Assembly: GCF_017254865.1 (NCBI RefSeq)
Contig: NZ_JAFKCV010000018.1
Coordinates: 1-64,000, forward strand
Source of the DNA: Bowmanella dokdonensis
GTDB taxonomy: Bacteria; Pseudomonadota; Gammaproteobacteria; Enterobacterales; Alteromonadaceae
Reading direction: 5' to 3'
DNA: 64,000 nucleotides
Shown piece by piece: positions 26,364 to 35,071 of the stretch. The position numbers and the translations under genes were made by a program. The stretch's first letter is position 1. Every line of letters starts with the position of its first letter. The notes beneath the pieces are model-generated. The model did not search any database and was not told the DNA's origin. It saw only the letters and a list, made by a program, of their open reading frames with translations.

Positions 26364-27755
26364 TTAATATTCATCGGCAATGGCCGGGCCGGCATAATTG
26401 TCAAAACGGGAGAACTGCCCCTGGAAGGTCAGTCGGCTGGTGCCGATGGGGCCGTTACGCTGCTTGCCGATGATGATCTCGGCAATGCCTTTGTATTCAC
26501 TGTTCTCGTGATAGACCTCATCCCGGTAAATAAACATTATCAGGTCGGCATCCTGCTCTATGGAGCCGGATTCCCTCAGGTCCGAGTTGACCGGGCGCTT
26601 ATCGGCCCGTTGCTCCAGACTCCTGTTCAGCTGAGACAGGGCCACCACCGGCACATTCAGTTCTTTGGCCAGGGCCTTTAAGGAGCGGGATATTTCGGCA
26701 ATCTCCAGGGTACGGTTCTCCGACAATCCCGGCACCTGCATCAATTGCAGATAATCGACCATGATCAGGGCGATTCCCCCCTTCTCCCTGGCCAGTTTCC
26801 GGGCCCGGGTGCGCACTTCCATGGGCGTCAGGCCGGAAGAGTCGTCGATAAACAGGTTGTCCTTATCCTTGAGCATGGCCATGGTGTTGGAAATCCTCGC
26901 CCAGTCCTCATCGTCAAGCTGAGCGGTACGAATTTTGGTCTGATCGACCCGGCTCAGGGACGCCAGCATCCTCATCATGATCTGTTCCGCCGGCATCTCA
27001 AGACTGAATACCAATACCGGCTTCTCTTCCAGCAACATGGCGTTCTCACACAGATTCATGGCGAAGGTGGTTTTCCCCATGGAGGGACGGGCAGCCACTA
27101 TGATGAGATCAGAAGGCTGCAGGCCACTGGTTTTCTTATCCAGATCCTTGTAACCGGTGGAGACCCCGGTCACTTCCTTGTTGGTCTTGATCAGGGCTTC
27201 CAGGCGATCGATGGTATGAGTCAGCACCGTCTCGACGTTCTGTGGTCCTTCACTGTTACCAGAGCGCTTTTCGGCGATCTCAAATACCTTGCTCTCGGCC
27301 ATATCCAGCACATCACCGCTGGAGCGGCCCTCTGGGTTATAGCCGGTCTCGGCTATCTCATGGGCCACCCCGATAAGCTCCCTGAGCACCGCCCGTTCCT
27401 TGATGATTTGAGCGTAGGCCACCACATTGGCTGCGCTGGGAGTGTTTTTGGCCAGTTCACCCAGATAGGCAAAACCACCGGCGGTTTCCAACTCATCCTG
27501 CTGTTCGAGCAGATCAGAGACGGTAATCAAATCAACCGGCTGGCTGTTGGACAACAGCTTGAGAATGGAGCGGAAAATCGTCTGATGGGCGCGATTGTAA
27601 AAGTCCTGCTCGATCAGGATCTCGGCGACCTTGTCCCAGCAATCCGGCGCGATAAGCATGCTGCCGATGACCGATTGCTCGGCTTCCATCGAATGCGGAG
27701 GAATCTTCAGCTTCTCGACTTTACTGTCACGCTCTCTGTGGGAAACGACTTTCAA
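26364..27755 (-). CDS. dnaB: Replicative DNA helicase DnaB
   Basis: Hexameric 5'-3' helicase at the replication fork, loaded by DnaC/DciA and bound by DnaG primase. It has the N-terminal helical collar domain (PPHSMEAEQSVIGSMLI), the linker, and a RecA-like core with Walker A ARPSMGKTTFA, Walker B IALIMVDYLQLM, and GSIEQDADLIMFIYRDE. The 463 residues match the family. The start codon is TTG at 27755, chosen for length; the first 18 residues are poorly conserved, so the exact start is uncertain. Confidence 0.97.
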   Translation of the reverse strand: MKVVSHRERDSKVEKLKIPPHSMEAEQSVIGSMLIAPDCWDKVAEILIEQDFYNRAHQTIFRSILKLLSNSQPVDLITVSDLLEQQDELETAGGFAYLGELAKNTPSAANVVAYAQIIKERAVLRELIGVAHEIAETGYNPEGRSSGDVLDMAESKVFEIAEKRSGNSEGPQNVETVLTHTIDRLEALIKTNKEVTGVSTGYKDLDKKTSGLQPSDLIIVAARPSMGKTTFAMNLCENAMLLEEKPVLVFSLEMPAEQIMMRMLASLSRVDQTKIRTAQLDDEDWARISNTMAMLKDKDNLFIDDSSGLTPMEVRTRARKLAREKGGIALIMVDYLQLMQVPGLSENRTLEIAEISRSLKALAKELNVPVVALSQLNRSLEQRADKRPVNSDLRESGSIEQDADLIMFIYRDEVYHENSEYKGIAEIIIGKQRNGPIGTSRLTFQGQFSRFDNYAGPAIADEY

Positions 27756-27831
27756 CTTTCGCTCTTATCTTTCTGACAGGGGGAACCTATTATGCGGGAT
27801 TCGGATGCTGAATGCGATAGCAGAAAGGTCA

Positions 27832-27855
27832 AGCGGCTCCCCTTGGAGAGCCGCT
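27832..27855 (-). terminator. Probable terminator of the ECF sigma operon
   Basis: An 8-bp stem AGCGGCTC/GAGCCGCT (27832-27839 and 27848-27855) right after the DUF4097 stop, followed on the minus strand by a moderately U-rich stretch (TTGACCTTTCT). Confidence 0.45.
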
Positions 27856-27861
27856 GAACGA

Positions 27862-28809
27862 TCAATCTTTGTCCAGCAGCACCCTGCCGCTGACGGTGGA
27901 AACATTGACCAGCGCCGCGCCACTGCCGGTGCTGAATTTGAGCCAACGGCTGGGCCCGTACTTTGCCTTACTGGCCTTGTCATCGCTCAGGCGATTGGTA
28001 AAACTGCCCCCGGCATGGCCTTCAATATCAAAACGAGCCGACGGCATGGTTGCAAAATGCAATTCCAGGTTACCACTGACATTACTGGCGCTGACCTCTC
28101 CTTGCTCCTGCAGATCCAACCAGACCTCGGTGTCACCGTTGACGGTCTCCAGGGTCAGCTTTTCCACCTTGCCCAGTTTAAGTTCGGCATCGGAATTGAC
28201 GGTTTCCATTCTCACCCGGCCAATACTGGTACTGGCCCGGATATCCCCATTGACCGAGTCATAGCGGATTTCCTCACCGCTGGATCCTTCGTCCTCAATC
28301 TCTCCGTTGACACTGGACAACTTGATATCACCTTGCAGATTTTCAGCACTGATCCTGCCGTTCACCGTATCGATCAGCAACCGGCCCTTCAGGTCTGTGA
28401 CCCGCAACTCTCCGTTGACCGAAGACAATTCGGCACCGCCGGTAAATCCCGAGGCATCGAGATCGGCATTGACCGTTTCATACTCGACAAAACTGCCACG
28501 GGGCACATGGATTTCCAGATCGTCGCCATCGTCTTTACCCCAGCTTCCCCAGTTGATTTTGGGCATCCTGACGTGAATGATGATTTCATCGCCGCGACGT
28601 TTGAAAACAAGCTCTTCTGCCCTGTCATCCAACTCACCGCTGACCCGGACTTCATTCCTGTCCCAGGTTCTGATTACGGCCTTGCCTGACAGATGCTCAA
28701 TATTAACCCGCCCATCTGCCTTCGCTTCGAGCGTGTTGTCGACCCGCTCCCCTGCCAGACAAAGCAGGCTGGTAGCAGACAGGCCAAGGGCGATAATGAA
28801 TTTGTTCAT
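27862..28809 (-). CDS. DUF4097-type secreted beta-helix-like protein
   Basis: A 315-residue protein with signal peptide (MNKFIIALGLSATSLLCLAG) and a repeated strand pattern in which the motif VNG or VNA recurs about every 20 residues (YETVNADLD, SSVNGELR, DTVNGRIS, SSVNGEIE, DSVNGDIR, ETVNSDAE, ETVNGDTE). This is the DUF4097 solenoid. Start at 28809 follows AGGAT; the frame is open to 28836. It is the last gene of an ECF sigma/anti-sigma-like operon, so it is likely an envelope stress effector or sensor (inference). Confidence 0.85.
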   Translation of the reverse strand: MNKFIIALGLSATSLLCLAGERVDNTLEAKADGRVNIEHLSGKAVIRTWDRNEVRVSGELDDRAEELVFKRRGDEIIIHVRMPKINWGSWGKDDGDDLEIHVPRGSFVEYETVNADLDASGFTGGAELSSVNGELRVTDLKGRLLIDTVNGRISAENLQGDIKLSSVNGEIEDEGSSGEEIRYDSVNGDIRASTSIGRVRMETVNSDAELKLGKVEKLTLETVNGDTEVWLDLQEQGEVSASNVSGNLELHFATMPSARFDIEGHAGGSFTNRLSDDKASKAKYGPSRWLKFSTGSGAALVNVSTVSGRVLLDKD

Positions 28810-28820
28810 AATTGGATATC

Positions 28821-29309
28821 CTAAATTTGCTGCCATTTGGGAGCATGCACCTTTTCAATCAAATCAATCTGTTGCTGGTAGACCTGCTGAAGCATTTTCA
28901 GCAATGCCAGGTTATTCGGATCTTCCTCCAACGCCTGCTTGATAGCCTCTGCGGCGCCATCCAGCTCATCGAGCTGTTCCTGCCAGTTTTGCGTCAGCGC
29001 AGGCTGGTCAGCAAAAGAGGCCAGCAGCGCTTGTTTCTGCTGCTGGTGTTGCTGGCTTAGAGCGGCAACCAGTGAAGGATCACCCTGTCCAACAGGAGAC
29101 GGACTGAAAGACAACCAGCCTACAAAGCCAATCACCGCCACTGCCGCCGCCAGTCCCAGAAAGGGCTTGCCTGAACGCAGGGGCACTTCTTCCTGCTGAC
29201 GATTCAAGGCATACTCGATGCCGGGCCAGAGATCCCTCTGTGGCTGTCGATCCTTTTGCAATTCGGTGATCCGTCGTTGCAGATCCCGCTCAAAATTCTG
29301 CTTATTCAT
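28821..29309 (-). CDS. Single-span membrane protein, probable anti-sigma factor
   Basis: A 162-residue protein: cytoplasmic N-terminal part (about 1-48) with DLWPGIEYALNRQ, one transmembrane helix (about 49-68) and a glutamine-rich periplasmic helical part. This topology and the 8-bp overlap with the upstream sigma gene suggest that it sequesters that sigma factor. The zinc motif HxxxCxxC of ZAS anti-sigma factors is absent, so the assignment rests on position and topology. It also resembles membrane proteins that follow DUF4097 systems elsewhere. Confidence 0.7.
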   Translation of the reverse strand: MNKQNFERDLQRRITELQKDRQPQRDLWPGIEYALNRQQEEVPLRSGKPFLGLAAAVAVIGFVGWLSFSPSPVGQGDPSLVAALSQQHQQQKQALLASFADQPALTQNWQEQLDELDGAAEAIKQALEEDPNNLALLKMLQQVYQQQIDLIEKVHAPKWQQI

Positions 29310-29871
29310 AGCCCATCCACTCCTGCATTAACTGCTTGGCGCGGTGAAATTGCGCTTTGCTGGAACCCACTGCCATGTCCATCATTTCGGCAATCTCTTC
29401 ATGACGGTAGCCCTCTATGGCATGCAACACGAAGACCATTCTGGCCCGTTCAGGCAACCTTTGCACATAGGCCTCAATATCTACCTCGCCGGTGGACCCT
29501 TCGGCCGTTTCCTGCATGGCCGCACTGTCCTCGATATTAAACATGCGTTGCCACCAGCCCCGCTGCTTGCGTATATATGACACACAGACATTGGAACTCA
29601 CCGAGTGAAGCCAGGTACTGAACTTGCTATCCCCCCGGTAGTTGCCAATCTTCCTCCATAGCTGGATAAAGACTTCCTGGGTTGCATCCTCAGCCAGCGC
29701 CCGGTCCCCCCCCGTCAGGCGGTAACAAAGTCCATGGACCATGCCCACATGCTCCGTATAGAGTTGCCGGTACGCCTGCCGATCTCCCTGTCGGACCTGT
29801 TCAATCAAGGTCAGCAGGGCGCGATCGGCAAATTGCTGCTCAGCGTCTATTATCTGTCCTTGTGTTTGCAA
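29302..29871 (-). CDS. ECF-type RNA polymerase sigma factor
   Basis: A 189-residue extracytoplasmic-function sigma factor. Region 2 is at about 35-105 (YRQLYTEHVGMVHGLCYRLTGG, DATQEVFIQLWRKIGNYRGDSKFSTWL) and region 4 at about 125-185 (LPERARMVFVLHAIEGYRHEEIAEMMDMAVGSSKAQFHRAKQ). The open frame begins with TTG and no clear Shine-Dalgarno; a later TTG near residue 22 would also leave region 2 intact, so the start is uncertain. Promoters of such operons are often autoregulated, but I cannot define the element here. Confidence 0.93.
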   Translation of the reverse strand: MQTQGQIIDAEQQFADRALLTLIEQVRQGDRQAYRQLYTEHVGMVHGLCYRLTGGDRALAEDATQEVFIQLWRKIGNYRGDSKFSTWLHSVSSNVCVSYIRKQRGWWQRMFNIEDSAAMQETAEGSTGEVDIEAYVQRLPERARMVFVLHAIEGYRHEEIAEMMDMAVGSSKAQFHRAKQLMQEWMGYE

Positions 29872-30111
29872 TGCATCACCATCTTGTTGTTATCCGGGAC
29901 CTTTGCCGGTCAGACTGGTTATTCAGTCACTGGCGCTTCGAACAATAAGTCGCAGCATAATGGCGTTGGGTTTAAACAGGCAAAAAAATATTTGTTAATG
30001 GGGCGCTACTGGTCTGATAGGCCGGGTATCGCTGGAAATCGCCTGCCGGATAGGTGATGATCCGCCACTCTTAGCCCAAGTACCCTATCAGCTCAAATCA
30101 GGAAAGGTTGG

Positions 30112-31800
30112 ATGACAACGAAAAAGCGCCCCCTCTACATTCCCCACGCTGGCCCGTCGCTGCTGGAAACCCCCCTGCTCAACAAAGGCAGCGCCTTTAG
30201 CGCCGAAGAACGCAAGGCCTTCAACCTCAACGGCCTGTTGCCTCCCCGTTACGAAAGCATCGAGGAGCAGGTCAGTCGCGCTTACATGCAATATTCCAGC
30301 TTTGACACCCCGCTGAATAAACATATTTACCTGCGCGCCATCCAGGACAACAACGAAACACTTTTCTATGCGCTGGTCACCCAGCACCTGGAAGAGATGA
30401 TGCCAATCATCTACACCCCCACCGTCGGCGATGCCTGCGAACAATTTTCCGATATTTACCGCAGTTCGCGAGGGCTGTTTATTTCCTATGCCGAGCGCCA
30501 GCATATGGACGACATTCTGCACAACGCCACCAAACGCAAGGTCAAGGTGATAGTGGTGACTGACGGCGAACGGATCCTGGGTCTGGGCGACCAGGGCATC
30601 GGCGGCATGGGCATTCCCATCGGCAAGTTGTCGTTATATACAGCCTGCGGCGGTATCAGTCCTGCGTATACGTTGCCGGTTATGCTGGATGTCGGCACCA
30701 ACAACGAGAAACTGCTGGCCGATCCAATGTACATGGGCGCTCGTCACAAGCGCATCAGCCAGGACGAGTATGATGCCTTCGTAGAAGACTTTATCCGCGC
30801 CGTCCAACGTCGCTGGCCGGATGCGATGATTCAGTTTGAGGACTTCGCCCAGCAGAACGCCACACCACTGTTGAACAGGTACAGGGATAAGGTGTGTTGC
30901 TTCAATGACGACATTCAGGGCACCGCCGCTGTCACTGTGGGTACCCTGCTGGCCGCATGCCGGAGCAAAGGGACCAGCTTATCTGAACAGAAAGTAGTAT
31001 TTGTCGGTGCCGGCTCGGCAGGGTGTGGTATAGCTGAGCAGGTGATTCAGCAAATGCGCGCCGAAGGCCTGAGTGATGCCCAGGCCAGGGGGCGCATTTA
31101 TATGATTGACCGCTACGGTCTGCTGACCGAGGGCATGGCGGGTTTACGTGACTTCCAGCAAGCCCTTTGCCAGCCAAAGGACGCTATCAGTGACTGGAAT
31201 TTCAGTGGTGAATATCCTTCCCTGCTGGACGTCATGCACTGCGCCACACCTGATATTTTGATCGGGGTTTCCGGTCAGGCGGGCCTCTTCACCGAGCAGG
31301 TTATCCGCGCCATGAAACAAGGCTGTGATCTGCCCATTATCTTCCCGCTCAGTAACCCGTCCAGGCAAGTGGAGGCCCGCCCCGAGCAGGTCATCGAATG
31401 GACGGACGGCCAGGTGATTATCGCTACCGGGAGTCCTTTTAGCGATGTGGAATACCAGGGCCGGCGCTACCCGATCACCCAGTGCAACAACAGCTATATA
31501 TTCCCGGGCATCGGCCTGGGTGTGCTGGCCACCAAGGCCAGGCTTATCTCAGATGAAATGCTGATGGCAGCCAGTTCCACGCTGGCCAGTGCCTCCCCTC
31601 TGGCCAATAAAGGCAAAGGGGCTCTGCTTCCGCCCCTGACCGATCTGGCCTCCCTGAGCAAAGCCATTGCCTTTCAGGTGGGAAAAGTGGCACAACAGCA
31701 GGGACTGGCGCTGGAGATGTCTGACGAGATGCTCAGAGACAAGATAGAACATTCCTTCTGGACGCCCAAATACCGTCAGTACCGACGGGTGAGCATCTAA
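30112..31800 (+). CDS. maeA: NAD-dependent malic enzyme
   Basis: Oxidatively decarboxylates L-malate to pyruvate and CO2 with NAD+. The 562 residues fit the large-subunit malic enzyme family. [23 protein letters not shown] holds the catalytic tyrosine region, the metal and substrate site is in FEDFAQQNA and [12 protein letters not shown], and the dinucleotide site is [13 protein letters not shown]. Good ribosome-binding site (AGGAAAGG). Its stop interlocks with that of the convergent ATP-grasp gene. The 240-bp upstream gap should hold promoters for it and for the divergent sigma gene. Confidence 0.96.
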   Translation: MTTKKRPLYIPHAGPSLLETPLLNKGSAFSAEERKAFNLNGLLPPRYESIEEQVSRAYMQYSSFDTPLNKHIYLRAIQDNNETLFYALVTQHLEEMMPIIYTPTVGDACEQFSDIYRSSRGLFISYAERQHMDDILHNATKRKVKVIVVTDGERILGLGDQGIGGMGIPIGKLSLYTACGGISPAYTLPVMLDVGTNNEKLLADPMYMGARHKRISQDEYDAFVEDFIRAVQRRWPDAMIQFEDFAQQNATPLLNRYRDKVCCFNDDIQGTAAVTVGTLLAACRSKGTSLSEQKVVFVGAGSAGCGIAEQVIQQMRAEGLSDAQARGRIYMIDRYGLLTEGMAGLRDFQQALCQPKDAISDWNFSGEYPSLLDVMHCATPDILIGVSGQAGLFTEQVIRAMKQGCDLPIIFPLSNPSRQVEARPEQVIEWTDGQVIIATGSPFSDVEYQGRRYPITQCNNSYIFPGIGLGVLATKARLISDEMLMAASSTLASASPLANKGKGALLPPLTDLASLSKAIAFQVGKVAQQQGLALEMSDEMLRDKIEHSFWTPKYRQYRRVSI

Positions 31801-32909
31801 GACAGGGTCCCCTCGGCCCCGGTTAAGGGGCCGGGCCGGGCCTGCTGGCTTTGCAACCATTGTGAGAAGTCCGGTTTCAGGCCCCGGTTATGGGCTACCT
31901 GAAGAATATCGCAGTCAAACAGTGAATTGGCCTCGATTAACAAGGGCCCCTCTGTGGTCAGGGCCACATCCCATCCAATAGTGGGCAGTTGATTGAACAC
32001 CTCAGCGCCCCGCTTGACCAGTGAGACAATTTCCTGCCAGTTGGGAAGCAGGTAGCCGGACAGCTTTGTCTGTGTCTGGGGATGCTGGGTAAACAGCCTG
32101 ATGTTGCCCTCGTTGAGCGGGTCCGGCCCGTAGGTCGATATCAGTCGGCCGCTGTCCAGGTTGATGGCCGATACCAGGTTAAGACTCTTGCCTGCATTAA
32201 AATTGTCTATCAGGTTTCCTCCCACCGGCAACTTGGCGCAGCCGATGACCAGTTCGACCTGCCCTTCCCGGTTTACCGTCACCAGTCGCAGCGTCCCCAG
32301 ACCGGGACCGGGCATCACGTCGTTCAGAGCAGGATGGGGAGCGGCGTAACGTTGCAGTACAAATCGTCCAAGCTGCAGTTTTTGCATCAGGCCAGTTGGG
32401 TCGAGCTCCTTGCCATGGATATCCTGTAAACCTTGGCCGGCGAACCTAAAGCAGAATATATCCTCACCATGGGATCCCCCGGCAGGTTTGAAGATATACT
32501 GACCTTCCCCCCAGGATTGCAGTCGCACAAGCAGCCCCTGTGCGTCTTTTATCTGCTCAAAGGGCTGTGGGTCTGACAAGCTACTGTTTTGTACAACCGC
32601 CAATACCTCCGGCGCTGCCAGCCCTTGCTGCTGACAGATGCGGTGATAATTCATTTTATCTGCCACCAGCGGCCTGAACGCCTCCTGGTTCAGCGCTTTT
32701 TGCAAAATCTCCAATTCATGTTTTTTCAAATAAGAACCAGGCGCACTCAACGGCTTATCGGCAAAACCAAACAGCACGTAATCTACCGGCCCGAACCCCC
32801 ATTTGAGTCTGCACCAGCTTATCTTCAGGAGTTGCAGCAAGGTCAGCCCCTGTTTGACTCTCGCACAGTATTGAGCTATTTGCAGATATTCCCTGAGTTT
32901 GGCAATCAT
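31797..32909 (-). CDS. Sugar-transfer-associated ATP-grasp protein
   Basis: A 370-residue ATP-grasp enzyme. The pattern fits PF14397: [15 protein letters not shown], a glycine-rich loop [38 protein letters not shown] and [25 protein letters not shown] (metal-binding end of the fold). Such proteins lie in polysaccharide or cell-surface clusters and are thought to ligate amino groups or acids to sugars, but no substrate is known. Here no glycosyltransferase genes are nearby. The start has GGATGGA upstream. Confidence 0.85.
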   Translation of the reverse strand: MIAKLREYLQIAQYCARVKQGLTLLQLLKISWCRLKWGFGPVDYVLFGFADKPLSAPGSYLKKHELEILQKALNQEAFRPLVADKMNYHRICQQQGLAAPEVLAVVQNSSLSDPQPFEQIKDAQGLLVRLQSWGEGQYIFKPAGGSHGEDIFCFRFAGQGLQDIHGKELDPTGLMQKLQLGRFVLQRYAAPHPALNDVMPGPGLGTLRLVTVNREGQVELVIGCAKLPVGGNLIDNFNAGKSLNLVSAINLDSGRLISTYGPDPLNEGNIRLFTQHPQTQTKLSGYLLPNWQEIVSLVKRGAEVFNQLPTIGWDVALTTEGPLLIEANSLFDCDILQVAHNRGLKPDFSQWLQSQQARPGPLTGAEGTLS

Positions 32910-33045
32910 TTTCCATCCATTCTGTAACAGGTTGCACTGGCCATCGTCTTTACAACCCCCAGCTCAATGTTATCGATACACAAAAGTATGCCTACATACC
33001 TCTGGCAGGCCAAATACTTTGGGCTGATTTCCTTACTTATTTTGC

Positions 33046-33447
33046 TTATGTAGTAACAGAGAGTTGAATCAGGCACTGCATCGCCTCATCGGCCTTATCT
33101 GCAGGAACAAACAGGTGATCGTGGTAGAAGGCCGACACGGGATTAACGCCCATCTGCCGCTTGGCCAGGGCGACGGTAATTTTCGCCAGAAAGCCTATTG
33201 CCTCCAGGGAGGAATGAACATTCAGGGTAATCATCCGACAGGGAAACTGATAGTCCCAGCCCTGAAGATCGGCCTGGTACTGTTCTACGATAAGGGTCAT
33301 GCCCTCCTGCTCAAGAAATTGCATCCTGGGAATCAGATTGCCAGGCAGTGCCTGAGTTGCCGGCCGGGTCACAAATACAAATAACTCCTCATGCAAGACG
33401 GGCTGCATGGACTGGATCAGGTGATCAAGGTTAATTTCACCGCTCAT
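33046..33447 (-). CDS. ACT domain-containing protein
   Basis: A 133-residue protein with two ACT-like halves: VLHEELFVFVTRPATQ (about 17-32) followed by FLEQEGMTLIVEQYQAD, then CRMITLNVHSSLEAIGFLAKITVALAKRQMGVNPVSAFYHDHLFVP (about 70-115). This is the DUF2241/ACT_7 type, which presumably binds an amino acid or similar small ligand. Its ATG overlaps the exporter's TGA (TGATG), so it is co-translated with the guanidinium exporter and should share the riboswitch control. A link between the two functions is not established. Confidence 0.85.
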   Translation of the reverse strand: MSGEINLDHLIQSMQPVLHEELFVFVTRPATQALPGNLIPRMQFLEQEGMTLIVEQYQADLQGWDYQFPCRMITLNVHSSLEAIGFLAKITVALAKRQMGVNPVSAFYHDHLFVPADKADEAMQCLIQLSVTT

Positions 33448-33764
33448 CAGGCTTCTCCCAGTTTCAGCAACAAAATACCCAGGCCAATCAGGACCAGTCC
33501 GCCAAGTTTGAGCGGATTAACAGCCTCATTCAACCACAGCATAGCGGTCAGACTCGTCCCTATAATGCCCGCGCCAGTCCACACTGCATAACTCAGTGCC
33601 AGCGGCAATGTCTGCATGGCCACTGACAATAACAGCAGACTCAGGAACATATTCAGAACCGCCATGGTTGAATAGCCCACATGGGTAAAGCTGTCTGAAT
33701 GCTTCAGGCTCAGGGCAAAGAGGATTTCAAAAAGTGAAGCAAACGTGAGGTAACACCATGCCAT
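33447..33764 (-). CDS. gdx: SMR-family guanidinium exporter (Gdx/SugE type)
   Basis: A 105-residue small multidrug resistance family protein with four transmembrane helices. The substrate-binding glutamate is Glu12 in FASLFEILFALSLKHS, and SYAVWTGAGIIGT, with its tryptophan, is typical of the Gdx (SugE) branch, which exports guanidinium in exchange for protons. Start 33764 is chosen because GGAG lies 7 nt upstream and it matches the E. coli N-terminus. It lies directly behind a guanidine-II riboswitch, strongly supporting this specificity. Confidence 0.9.
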   Translation of the reverse strand: MAWCYLTFASLFEILFALSLKHSDSFTHVGYSTMAVLNMFLSLLLLSVAMQTLPLALSYAVWTGAGIIGTSLTAMLWLNEAVNPLKLGGLVLIGLGILLLKLGEA

Positions 33765-33783
33765 CAGGGGATCTCCCATTCTG

Positions 33784-33844
33784 GCAGGGTCGTCCCTGCA
33801 TAAAGCCTTGCAGTCCAAAATGACCTGGTGGGGTCGTCCCCACC
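33784..33844 (-). ncRNA. Guanidine-II (mini-ykkC) riboswitch
   Basis: On the minus strand two small hairpins each have an ACGA tetraloop: GGTGGGG-ACGA-CCCCACC (33827-33844) and GCAGGG-ACGA-CCCTGC (33784-33799), joined by a 27-nt linker. Paired stems with ACGR loops and CCC/GGG next to the loop define the mini-ykkC (guanidine-II) class. The 3' hairpin ends about 10 nt before the GGGAG of the exporter gene, as expected for translational control: guanidine bound to both loops frees the ribosome-binding site. Confidence 0.9.
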
Positions 33845-33856
33845 GGCGGGACAGTC

Positions 33857-33886
33857 AATATAGCCCGGCCACTCCCTGTTCTGCAA
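33857..33886 (-). promoter_or_regulatory. Promoter of the guanidine riboswitch operon
   Basis: Minus strand TTGCAG (33881-33886), 18 bp, TATATT (33857-33862). Transcription would start near 33850, a few nucleotides before the first riboswitch hairpin. Confidence 0.55.
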
Positions 33887-33931
33887 CCTTTGCGCAGCCT
33901 GCTATAAAGAATACAGACTGTTAATGATCGC

Positions 33932-34249
33932 TAATACCAATCGGCTTAATCTTTAGTGCATTCAGCGAAAGACAAAATGCTCGATACCAAGGCGCTCGTA
34001 TGAAGGTCTAGTGGCGCTAAATCGAATGCGAGCAACACAAGGTAGCGGGCATTTTGACTTCGCCCACAGGGAGCGCCATGGATGGCGTGAAGTAGAACAA
34101 CGCAGGAGCAGTTGTCGAGAGTGCCCAGGAAGGATTAGTTCAAGGCGCGGCTTCGAAGGCATAGTGGTGCTATGTCGAGAAGTCGGAACGCAGAAGTAAT
34201 CCTTCCTGGGCTGCTCTGATTGCACTAAAAATTAACCCGATTGGTATAA
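33932..34249. mobile_element. Palindromic miniature element A (MITE-like)
   Basis: Terminal inverted repeats 33932-33960 and 34221-34249 match at 26 of 29 positions (core TACCAATCGG). TAA stands outside the core on both sides, a possible 3-bp target duplication. No coding capacity. Inside are two long hairpins: arms 33965-33983/34046-34063 and 34124-34137/34197-34210 (the latter CCCAGGAAGGATTA, perfect). Their exact centres are TAGTGGCGCTA (34009-34019) and TAGTGGTGCTA (34162-34172), so the element looks like a tandem pair of related hairpins. It ends 3 bp before the start codon of the DUF2244 gene. Confidence 0.8.
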
Positions 34250-34252
34250 CCC

Positions 34253-34774
34253 ATGGTTCTGAAAGACAACTTCGATAACCGGATTCGCATAAGGTTGCAG
34301 CCCAACCGATCCGCCTCCTGGGGACAAACAAAGCTGTTGGTCACCTTTTTGGGTGGGCTGTGTCTGATGGTGGCCCTGTTCTGGAGTCTGGCCGGCGCCT
34401 GGCTGATTCTGCCTTTTGCCGGCCTGGAGGTGGGGTTATTCGGCTGGTTGGCCTACCGGGTCTGCAAAGACACTTACAGCCAACAAATGTTGCTGATCGA
34501 TCAACGGCAGATACAGGTAATATGGGGATATACCCGCCCCACAAAGCAGTGGCAGTTTGACCGTCAGGACTGCCTGTTTGTCATCCACCTGCCCCATCAC
34601 TCCCTGTCCACCCAAGAACTGACAATAAATGGCAGGGGTCTCTGCCTGCCTTTGGGCGAGCGGCTCAATCAACAGGACATGCAAACACTCTTGAAACTGT
34701 TGCGCAAACTGGACCTGCCCTGTCGCACCCTTGGCCAGACGGAGGTTCAGGCACTGGAGCGGACACTAGACTGA
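34253..34774 (+). CDS. DUF2244 family membrane protein
   Basis: A 173-residue protein with two transmembrane helices (about 26-46 and 48-68) and a cytoplasmic beta-rich part. LQPNRSASWGQTKLLV and the GLEVGLFGWLAYRV segment are typical of DUF2244, which is often found near cytochrome oxidase genes in other bacteria, without known function. Element A ends 3 bp before the ATG, and no Shine-Dalgarno is present, so its native promoter and ribosome-binding site may have been displaced. Its 3' end overlaps yfcL by 28 bp on the other strand. Confidence 0.85.
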   Translation: MVLKDNFDNRIRIRLQPNRSASWGQTKLLVTFLGGLCLMVALFWSLAGAWLILPFAGLEVGLFGWLAYRVCKDTYSQQMLLIDQRQIQVIWGYTRPTKQWQFDRQDCLFVIHLPHHSLSTQELTINGRGLCLPLGERLNQQDMQTLLKLLRKLDLPCRTLGQTEVQALERTLD

Positions 34775-35055
34775 CAATTCTCCCTCAGCAGGGATTGCCA
34801 CAGTTTTTCCACCTGGCGCTGATCTTCACCTTCCAGCTCGCGGTTTCGGAACGCCAGACTGAGGCTTTCCTGCATGGTCAAATCCAACTGAGTGAGGCAA
34901 TAGTTCTTTTCATTCAGAGCCCGGGCCACCTGCAAGGAAAAATGTCCGTTGAGGTAACTGGCCACAAAGAGTTGCTGATCACTGCCCGTCGTCACGACCT
35001 GGTCCAGGGCCTCTTCAACCTGCTCCACAAACCGATCGAATTGTTGCTCTGACAT
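34747..35055 (-). CDS. yfcL: YfcL family protein
   Basis: A 102-residue acidic helical protein that matches E. coli YfcL: VATTGSDQQLFVASYLNGHFSLQVA region with the GYLxGHL-type motif, then LDLTMQESLSLAF and QRQVEKLWQSLL. The function is unknown. Start at 35055 (MSEQQFDRF) is chosen because an AAGGTG precedes it; upstream codons overlap the NAD-kinase-like gene. Last gene of the prmB-aroC-MFS-epmC run, the same neighbourhood as in E. coli and Vibrio. Confidence 0.85.
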   Translation of the reverse strand: MSEQQFDRFVEQVEEALDQVVTTGSDQQLFVASYLNGHFSLQVARALNEKNYCLTQLDLTMQESLSLAFRNRELEGEDQRQVEKLWQSLLRENCQSSVRSSA

Positions 35056-35071
35056 AGTTAACACCTTTTCA

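Noticed and set aside
26745-28689. Long plus-strand frames of 343 and 352 codons
   Set aside because: They are antisense to dnaB and the DUF4097 gene, both well supported by motifs.
34220-34250. Promoter for the DUF2244 gene inside the terminal repeat
   Set aside because: TTGCAC and TATAAC are 19 bp apart and the transcript would start downstream of the ATG.
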